Shown here piece after piece: positions 17,529 through 21,594 of a stretch of 21,594 nucleotides of DNA. The DNA is taken from contig CAMLGO010000004.1 of NCBI GenBank assembly GCA_946479665.1, forward strand, positions 1-21,594, in the 5' to 3' direction. The notes beneath the pieces were generated by a model. The model did no database searches. It was not told the origin of the DNA and saw only the letters and a list, made by a program, of their open reading frames with translations. The position numbers and the translations under genes are program-made. The stretch is from an uncultured Candidatus Saccharibacteria bacterium. GTDB lineage: Bacteria; Patescibacteria; Saccharimonadia; Saccharimonadales; UBA6022. Every line of letters starts with the position of its first letter. The first letter of the stretch is position 1.

Positions 17529-17547
17529 CTCTCATATTTATTGAGAG
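17529..17547 (+). repeat. Small hairpin between the rpmF-like gene and nusB
   Basis: CTCTCA pairs with TGAGAG around a seven-base A/T loop, directly after the rpmF-like stop. No T tract follows, so it is more likely an mRNA-stabilising or processing hairpin than a terminator. Confidence 0.4.
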
Positions 17548-17590
17548 CGTATCTTAAACAAACCGTAAGTGAAGAAAGAACCAAACCGCT

Positions 17591-18052
17591 ATGGCCTCTA
17601 ATCGTCACCTTGGACGTATCGTTGCACTCCAGACATTGTATGAATTCGAGTTTCGTACTCAATCAGAAGATGGTTCTGTAGTTCTCAGCGAAATTTTGGA
17701 TCGCAATCTTGAACGTTACGAATCAGCCATTGACGACAAGGGCTTTGTTCGTGAACTCGTTGAAGGTGTTATTGCTCAACTGGCTACGCTTGACGCGACT
17801 ATTCAACCGATCGCTCCCGATTGGCCAATCGAGCAAATTGCCCGCATCGACCGCTCTATTTTACGCATCGGTCTGTATGAGCTACTCCATCGCGGAGATA
17901 AAGTGCCGCCAAAGGTGGCTATCAACGAAGCTGTTGAGCTCGCCAAAGCATTTGGTTCTGATAATTCAAGTAAGTTCGTAAACGGTGTTCTCGGAACGGC
18001 CTATCGAACGCTTGTAGAGGGTACCTCAAATGGCAACAGCACCGAAGTTTGA
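17591..18052 (+). CDS. nusB: Transcription antitermination factor NusB
   Basis: 153 residues, slightly longer than the usual 140. The all-helical NusB pattern is clear: [17 protein letters not shown] at the start, a middle region ending [22 protein letters not shown], then [30 protein letters not shown]. NusB binds boxA RNA with ribosomal protein S10 in rRNA antitermination. The start is ATG 17591 with a weak GAAGAAAG upstream. The NUDIX gene starts inside its last 23 bases. Confidence 0.95.
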   Translation: MASNRHLGRIVALQTLYEFEFRTQSEDGSVVLSEILDRNLERYESAIDDKGFVRELVEGVIAQLATLDATIQPIAPDWPIEQIARIDRSILRIGLYELLHRGDKVPPKVAINEAVELAKAFGSDNSSKFVNGVLGTAYRTLVEGTSNGNSTEV

Positions 18053-18527
18053 CCGATTTAAGAAATACTTTAATCGTAAAAAACCATCTATTCAGGAAAT
18101 TGTTCGCGAGCCAACTGCGGGTGGCGTTGTTTTTCGACGTGACGAAAAAGGGCAAGTAGAAATCCTTCTCATTCAAGATGCAAAAGACCGTTGGACAATT
18201 CCTAAAGGTCATATTGAAGAAGGTGAAACCGCGCAGCAAACCGCTCAGCGCGAAATCGGCGAAGAGGCGGGCCTAAAAGACACGGAAGTGCTCGGTTGGC
18301 TTGGCAAAATCCATTTCCGTTATCGTCGGATCGATAAACTTGTTTTGATGACGACACAGATCTATTTGGTACGTGCTAAAGGTGATACCAACGCTATTCA
18401 AAAGGAAGAGTGGATGAACGGCATCAAGTGGTTTAAATTCCACGACGCCCTGGACGCAATTGAATATGAAGATATTGGCAAGCTCATGTTGCTTGCGATG
18501 AAGCGCATCCGCCAGGAGAATTTATAG
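18030..18527 (+). CDS. NUDIX hydrolase (Ap4A-hydrolase-like)
   Basis: 165 residues. The complete Nudix box GX5EX7REUXEEXGU runs from Gly60 to Leu82, with metal-binding residues Arg74-Glu75 and Glu78-Glu79 present. [12 protein letters not shown] before and through the box resembles the diadenosine tetraphosphate and MutT-like groups. The first 25 residues are basic and lie outside the fold. These enzymes cleave a nucleoside diphosphate linked to another group; the true substrate is not readable here. ATG 18030 overlaps nusB by 23 bases, and its TAG overlaps the rnc GTG by one base, so the three genes are translationally coupled. Confidence 0.88.
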   Translation: MATAPKFDRFKKYFNRKKPSIQEIVREPTAGGVVFRRDEKGQVEILLIQDAKDRWTIPKGHIEEGETAQQTAQREIGEEAGLKDTEVLGWLGKIHFRYRRIDKLVLMTTQIYLVRAKGDTNAIQKEEWMNGIKWFKFHDALDAIEYEDIGKLMLLAMKRIRQENL

Positions 18528-19243
18528 TGAGTGGCATGCTAGTTGCACCATACCAAGACTTTGCGCGTGAGCATCTTGGCTTTGAGTTTAAGGAAATTCA
18601 ACTTCTTATTACCGCCCTGACACACCGCAGCTACGTAAACGAGCACAAAAAGAGCGTGAGCGAACACAACGAACGCCTGGAATTTCTTGGCGATGCTGTT
18701 TTGGAACTTGTGGTTACTGATTATCTTTTTAAGAATCATAGCGAGCCGGAAGGTATTCTTACAAGTTGGCGCGCAGCACTAGTGCGAACCGAGAGTATTG
18801 GCGAAGCTGGCGATAAGCTGGGGTATGAGCCGCTTGTGCGCATGAGTCGTGGTGAAAAGAACGGTAGTGTTCGTGCTCGTCAACAGATTCTCGCCAACGC
18901 CTTTGAAGCAGTGATCGGAGCTATCTATCTGGAGCGTGGCTACGATGATGCGGCTGAGTTTATTCACAAACACATTACCAGCAAGCTAGAGGCTATCCTT
19001 GAAACGGGTAGTTGGCGAGACCCGAAGTCTCATCTGCAAGAGGTGTCGCAGCGAATCGATAACCATACGCCAGTATATAAGGTGCTCGAAGAGGTTGGAC
19101 CTGATCACGATAAGATCTTCAAGCTCGGCGTGTATGTTGGTGACAAGCTGATGGGCCAGGGAAGCGGCCCGAGCAAGCAGGCTGCTCAGCAGGTTGCTGC
19201 AAAGGCTGCTTTGGCTGCATACGCCAAGCATCCAAAAGCCTAG
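18527..19243 (+). CDS. rnc: Ribonuclease III, with Asn replacing one metal-binding Asp
   Basis: 238 residues: a catalytic domain (about 10-160) and a C-terminal double-stranded RNA-binding domain (about 165-235, ending GPSKQAAQQVAAKAAL). The signature NERLEFLGDAV is at 48-58, giving the metal ligands Glu52 and Asp56. The second metal motif reads ANAFEAVIGAIYL (123-135): Glu127 is kept, but the residue matching E. coli Asp114 is Asn124 (codon AAC). It processes rRNA precursors and structured RNAs. The GTG start at 18527 has AGGAG eight bases upstream and overlaps the NUDIX stop. Activity cannot be judged from sequence alone. Confidence 0.95.
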   Translation: MSGMLVAPYQDFAREHLGFEFKEIQLLITALTHRSYVNEHKKSVSEHNERLEFLGDAVLELVVTDYLFKNHSEPEGILTSWRAALVRTESIGEAGDKLGYEPLVRMSRGEKNGSVRARQQILANAFEAVIGAIYLERGYDDAAEFIHKHITSKLEAILETGSWRDPKSHLQEVSQRIDNHTPVYKVLEEVGPDHDKIFKLGVYVGDKLMGQGSGPSKQAAQQVAAKAALAAYAKHPKA

Positions 19244-19273
19244 GCCGAAACATATTGAACCGTCCAAAACAGA

Positions 19274-19302
19274 TTGACCTCTGCTCTAAAATAGTGTAAA
19301 CT
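19274..19302 (+). promoter_or_regulatory. Promoter of rpsP
   Basis: TTGACC (19274-19279), 17 bases, TAAACT (19297-19302). The leader of about 46 bases contains an AAAGGAAG ribosome-binding site. It gives rpsP its own transcript, separate from rnc. Confidence 0.7.
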
Positions 19303-19354
19303 TGGTCAAGAACTAATAAAAAGTCTAAGAAGTTTTATAAAGGAAGTTTCATTT

Positions 19355-19699
19355 ATGCTCGCAATTCGTTTGCAACGCGTCGGACGCAAGGGTTACCCTG
19401 TGTACCGTCTCGCAGTTCAAGAATCACAGCGCCACCCATCAAGCGGTCGCGTCGTAGCCTACGTTGGTAGCTACAATCCACACACTAAAGATGCTAACGT
19501 ACAAGTAGAAGTAGCGCAGAAGTACCTCGATAATGGTGCGCAGCCAACTCCTCGTGTCGTGAAACTTCTTAAGGATGCAGGCGTTAAGCTTCCTAGCTGG
19601 GTGAAAGAAGCTGATCAGAAGACGAAGACTATTCGTAACGCTGAGAAACTTCGCAAGAACCAGCCAAAAGAAGAAGTTGCTGAAGAATCAGCTGAATAA
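19355..19699 (+). CDS. rpsP: Ribosomal protein bS16
   Basis: 114 residues. The bS16 core is unmistakable: an N-terminal IRLQRVGRKGYPVYRLAVQESQ segment, VVAYVGSYNPHT, and a Lys/Arg-rich helix. The usual protein ends near residue 85; here a charged Lys/Glu tail of about 30 residues extends it. It assembles early into the small ribosomal subunit. AAAGGAAG is about eight bases before ATG 19355. A strong terminator follows. khpA, its usual neighbour, is separated by an inserted minus-strand gene. Confidence 0.97.
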   Translation: MLAIRLQRVGRKGYPVYRLAVQESQRHPSSGRVVAYVGSYNPHTKDANVQVEVAQKYLDNGAQPTPRVVKLLKDAGVKLPSWVKEADQKTKTIRNAEKLRKNQPKEEVAEESAE

Positions 19700-19710
19700 G
19701 CTTCTTACTA

Positions 19711-19737
19711 AAAACCCACCAGCTCGGTGGGTTTTTT
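19711..19737 (+). terminator. Rho-independent terminator of rpsP
   Basis: AAAACCCACC (19711-19720) pairs with GGTGGGTTTT around the loop AGCTC, with six T from 19732. Confidence 0.9.
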
Positions 19738-19754
19738 GATGCCAAAAAGTAGTA

Positions 19755-19782
19755 TAGTCTCGCCCCCGAAGGGGCGAGACTA
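19755..19782 (-). terminator. Hairpin with cUUCGg loop, likely terminator of the minus-strand gene
   Basis: A perfect 12-bp stem (19755-19766 with 19771-19782). On the minus strand the loop is TTCG closed by C-G, the very stable UUCG tetraloop. On that strand TACTACTTTTT follows, an imperfect T tract. It lies 28 bases beyond the stop of the minus-strand gene. Confidence 0.65.
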
Positions 19783-19809
19783 TTTGGAATGTGAAGTTTC
19801 GAGCAGACG

Positions 19810-20139
19810 CTATAACGACAGGCTATCTGCGGTGCAGACTGTAATGTATGCTTCGTAGATCATCTGGGCCTTATGGGCTGAGAGCCTAATAACAGGCTGC
19901 TCGTGGTTGTCGGAGTGTGACATGAGACTACCGTTAGGCAGTAGCCAGCATTTTTGTTGCTGACTTGCTAGGTTCTTGTGAGGATCACCGCCCGCCAGTG
20001 CCCTGATGAGGAGACGAGCAAGGTTAACCTCTTCATTTGACCACTTTTCGGACGTGGTTTTGGCTGTTGCGGTTAGCTGCTCGCCAGTGAGGCGGGCGGT
20101 GCGTTCAGTATCACTCTCGTAAATTGCCTCGGTGGACAC
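19810..20139 (-). CDS. Unrecognised small soluble protein between rpsP and khpA
   Basis: 109 residues from GTG 20139. I recognise no family. The sequence is hydrophilic, with a Glu/Thr-rich helical first half (to about residue 50), a central LLPNGSLMSHSDNHEQPVIRLS stretch that could form strands, and a helical end (HKAQMIYEAYITVCTAD). There is no signal peptide or membrane segment. It is supported as a real gene by a near-perfect promoter (20182-20210), a purine-rich GAGAGGGG about six bases before the GTG, and a downstream hairpin. It interrupts the usual rpsP-khpA order on the opposite strand. Confidence 0.65.
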   Translation of the reverse strand: MSTEAIYESDTERTARLTGEQLTATAKTTSEKWSNEEVNLARLLIRALAGGDPHKNLASQQQKCWLLPNGSLMSHSDNHEQPVIRLSAHKAQMIYEAYITVCTADSLSL

Positions 20140-20181
20140 GATTTACCCCTCTCATTCCGTGCATCGATGTGACGCATGCAT

Positions 20182-20210
20182 AGTATAGAATTTACCGAGG
20201 TATATGTCAA
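20182..20210 (-). promoter_or_regulatory. Strong promoter of the minus-strand gene between rpsP and khpA
   Basis: On the minus strand: TTGACA (20210-20205), 17 bases, TATACT (20187-20182): 11 of 12 consensus positions. The predicted start near 20175 gives a leader of about 36 bases. Confidence 0.8.
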
Positions 20211-20233
20211 TGTAATATGTCCTCCAATGGGCA

Positions 20234-20242
20234 TGGTACAAT
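20234..20242 (+). promoter_or_regulatory. Extended -10 promoter of khpA
   Basis: TGG followed by TACAAT (20237-20242), with no clear -35. It is about 46 bases before ATG 20289 and divergent from the minus-strand promoter. Confidence 0.5.
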
Positions 20243-20288
20243 AGAAATACGATATCAGTTGTAGAGACCGTAGACTTTGGAGGGCATA

Positions 20289-20681
20289 ATGTCGACAATA
20301 GACCAGCAATTCGTAGAATATATCGTGAAATCACTCGTGGGGTTCCCTGACGATGTAGTGGTAGAGCGTGTTATCGATGAAAAAGGCGTCCTTTTGACTC
20401 TCACTGTCAATCCTGACGATCTTGGACGCGTTATTGGCAAGCGGGGGGTGACTGCACAAAGTCTTCGTACGCTGCTTCGTGCACTTGGCACAAAGAATGA
20501 TGCTCGTTACAACCTCAAAATTGTTAATAATGATGATGAGCGTGAAAACTATACGATATCATCGGACGACCTTAGTGACGAGCCTGTGAAAAACTCTACA
20601 GATGAGCCTGTGGATAACGAGTCAACTCTCGCAAGAAACACTCGAAAAGAGCTTGCGGAACTTGATGACCTCGATATATAA
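20289..20681 (+). CDS. khpA: KH-domain RNA-binding protein KhpA
   Basis: 130 residues. A single KH domain fills about 1-80, with the RNA-gripping loop GKRG at 50-53 in the context DLGRVIGKRGVTAQSLRTLL, typical of KhpA. The family pairs with KhpB/Jag and binds many RNAs, affecting cell division and envelope growth. The tail (about 85-130) is acidic, rich in Asp, Glu and Ser, and absent from short KhpA proteins. The start is ATG 20289, set by GGAGG (20279-20283) five bases upstream; an in-frame TTG at 20277 overlaps that site and is unlikely. A terminator lies 95 bases downstream after a structured 3' region. Confidence 0.93.
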   Translation: MSTIDQQFVEYIVKSLVGFPDDVVVERVIDEKGVLLTLTVNPDDLGRVIGKRGVTAQSLRTLLRALGTKNDARYNLKIVNNDDERENYTISSDDLSDEPVKNSTDEPVDNESTLARNTRKELAELDDLDI

Positions 20682-20688
20682 TCATAAA

Positions 20689-20761
20689 CAGTTCGAAAGC
20701 AAAAAATCTTAGAACTGCGAGAACAAAGCTCTATGCGAGCAACTTCATAAGAGTTGAGAGC
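20689..20761 (+). other. Structured 3' region of the khpA transcript
   Basis: Two hairpins precede the terminator. The first is CAGTTC (20689-20694) with GAACTG (20712-20717). The second is GCTCT/AGAGC (20728-20732 with 20757-20761), enclosing CAACT/AGTTG (20740-20744 with 20752-20756) with a one-sided seven-base bulge. No open frame of note is present. It could protect the mRNA end or be released as a small RNA. Confidence 0.4.
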
Positions 20762-20775
20762 CTTATATGTCTGAG

Positions 20776-20802
20776 AAACCACCTATCTATGGGTGGTTTT
20801 TT
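20776..20802 (+). terminator. Rho-independent terminator of khpA
   Basis: AAACCACC (20776-20783) pairs with GGTGGTTT (20792-20799) around an eight-base loop, and T continues to 20802. On the minus strand the T run is shorter, but the hairpin could also end the convergent gene, whose stop is at 20816. Confidence 0.85.
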
Positions 20803-20815
20803 GGTGGCTATGATC

Positions 20816-21157
20816 TTAGGTGGCGTTCATCCATAGCCAGGCTGTGGCGCCGGCAGCGGCAAGAAGTGCCGCTACGAGGATAAGTAAAGATGAACGGGCA
20901 GCGGCGGGCGCGACGGACTCGCCGAGGACCGGCTTGTCGAGCGCACTTTTGCTTGGCTCCATAAGTCGCAGCTCTTTAGTATCTTCGGTATCATTCGGCA
21001 TATTAGGCGAGGTTTCTTGAGTGTTGCGAGCGGCTATCTCGGCATCAGGAATAGGATCTGGTGTTATCCCAGTATGTAGCGGCTGCAATGTTATCTTTTT
21101 TGTCTCGGCAAGATGACGCTGTTCATCGTCAGTCGGCTGATTATTCTCAAATTCCAT
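20816..21157 (-). CDS. Tail-anchored small membrane protein, function unknown
   Basis: 113 residues. The first 85 are polar, acidic and Pro/Thr-rich with no predicted fold. The end is a single Ala/Leu-rich membrane helix (about 88-110) followed by only a few residues, so the protein is probably tail-anchored with its bulk in the cytoplasm. I recognise no family. ATG 21157 has only a weak GTGAG upstream. An extended -10 promoter (21185-21193) lies just before it. It converges with khpA. Confidence 0.65.
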   Translation of the reverse strand: MEFENNQPTDDEQRHLAETKKITLQPLHTGITPDPIPDAEIAARNTQETSPNMPNDTEDTKELRLMEPSKSALDKPVLGESVAPAAARSSLLILVAALLAAAGATAWLWMNAT

Positions 21158-21184
21158 TATAAAAACTCACTTTATCTAAGATGT

Positions 21185-21193
21185 AGTATAGCA
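21185..21193 (-). promoter_or_regulatory. Extended -10 promoter of the tail-anchored protein gene
   Basis: On the minus strand: TGC followed by TATACT (21190-21185). The -35 is poor, as expected for an extended -10 promoter. The start near 21178 gives a leader of about 20 bases. The -35 region would lie in the right arm of a long hairpin (21199-21245). Confidence 0.55.
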
Positions 21194-21198
21194 GAGGA

Positions 21199-21334
21199 CA
21201 CTAACCAAAACCATTTTGAGCGTGGCATGATGGCTTTGGTTAGTGCCCGAGAGCACTACTGGCTAAGCCGGCATAGTGAATGCCGCCTAGGCGGTCATGC
21301 TCTCGGGGCGCCCATCGATCCTATAGGTCGATGG
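21199..21334 (-). repeat. Three consecutive long hairpins between two minus-strand genes
   Basis: Hairpin A: 21199-21214 with 21230-21245, made of 11 perfect pairs, one position, then four pairs. That position is A-C on the plus strand but G-U on the minus strand, so the 16-bp helix is continuous only in minus-strand RNA. Hairpin B: CCCGAGAGCA (21246-21255) with TGCTCTCGGG (21298-21307), enclosing CGGCAT/ATGCCG (21269-21285) and a 12-base palindrome CCGCCTAGGCGG (21283-21294). Hairpin C: CCATCGA (21312-21318) with TCGATGG (21328-21334), containing the stop codon of the upstream gene. A and B abut without a gap. No T tract follows, so this is not an ordinary terminator. Confidence 0.6.
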
Positions 21335-21563
21335 CTGGCTCGGGGTATTGCGCGGCAAGTGCTTCGCGGTGTTCGTATATATAGTTCGCTGCTTTGCCGA
21401 TGAAGAACGCTGCAATCAAAAGGCAAAGCAGGGCAGTCATGGCATTATTGAACGTAAGATAGACAAAACAAGCGATGGCAAAAAAAATTGCACAGCCAAG
21501 CGCAATCGCAGACACTGAGATATTAATCTGAATGTCGCGCCGAATTGATTTGGTGGAGCGCAA
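21321..21563 (-). CDS. Small two-helix membrane protein, function unknown
   Basis: 80 residues from TTG 21563. A basic N-terminus (1-10) is followed by two membrane helices (about 15-37 and 41-60), an amphipathic stretch and a short polar tail ending in PAIDL. No family is recognised. AAAGGAG lies ten bases before the TTG, and no other start in this frame is available before an upstream stop. The TAG stop falls in the loop of a hairpin. The promoter would be outside the window. Confidence 0.6.
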   Translation of the reverse strand: MRSTKSIRRDIQINISVSAIALGCAIFFAIACFVYLTFNNAMTALLCLLIAAFFIGKAANYIYEHREALAAQYPEPAIDL

Positions 21564-21594
21564 AACGCTTCAACTCCTTTGTAGAATGTGTATA

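Overview
The window looks like a chromosomal segment from a small-genome bacterium of the Candidate Phyla Radiation, most likely Candidatus Saccharibacteria (TM7). This is inferred from gene content and protein style: short, divergent housekeeping proteins, a Cys-less bL32-like protein, pilin-like membrane proteins, a LemA/HtpX pair and a stripped-down Mur-ligase-like protein. GC content is moderate. TGA is used as a stop (for example 5599-5601), which argues against the recoded Gracilibacteria and Absconditabacteria. I see no insertion sequence, phage gene, CRISPR array or other sign of a mobile element.

Layout. (1) 1-555: the tail of a pilin-like or membrane-anchored protein with its terminator, then a tRNA-Cys/tRNA-Leu pair with its own promoter and terminator. 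(2) 565-6155: lemA, htpX, a multipass membrane protein, NAD-dependent DNA ligase, and two different nucleotide-sanitising pyrophosphatases (MazG-like and Ham1-like), mostly overlapping or closely packed. (3) 6161-8414: a PGPGW membrane protein and an ABC half-exporter, then a bidirectional terminator shared with a convergent RRM RNA-binding protein. (4) 8776-9294: a 398-base stretch without a protein gene. It holds the RRM leader, what looks like a complete unrecognised small RNA gene (promoter, four-helix fold, terminator; about 9001-9121), and tRNA-Ala. (5) 9329-14306: a putative surface module: a prepilin-like protein carrying a seven-blade RCC1-type propeller, a divergent Mur-ligase-like protein, and a Pro/Gln-rich membrane-anchored protein. 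(6) 14319-16769: leucyl-tRNA synthetase, convergent with a LysM-like minus-strand gene. (7) 17303-20802: information-processing genes rpmF-like, nusB, NUDIX, rnc, rpsP and khpA, with one unrecognised minus-strand gene inserted between rpsP and khpA. (8) 20816-21594: two small minus-strand membrane proteins separated by a striking series of three hairpins.

Themes. Several genes begin 6-9 bases after a good -10 element with no clear ribosome-binding site, which suggests leaderless mRNAs. Several core enzymes have lost textbook residues: the LigA zinc-finger cysteines, one RNase III metal-binding Asp, and the Mur-ligase Asn/His/Lys catalytic set. The best candidates for something undescribed are the small RNA at 9001-9121, the hairpin series at 21199-21334, and the propeller plus Mur-like gene pair.
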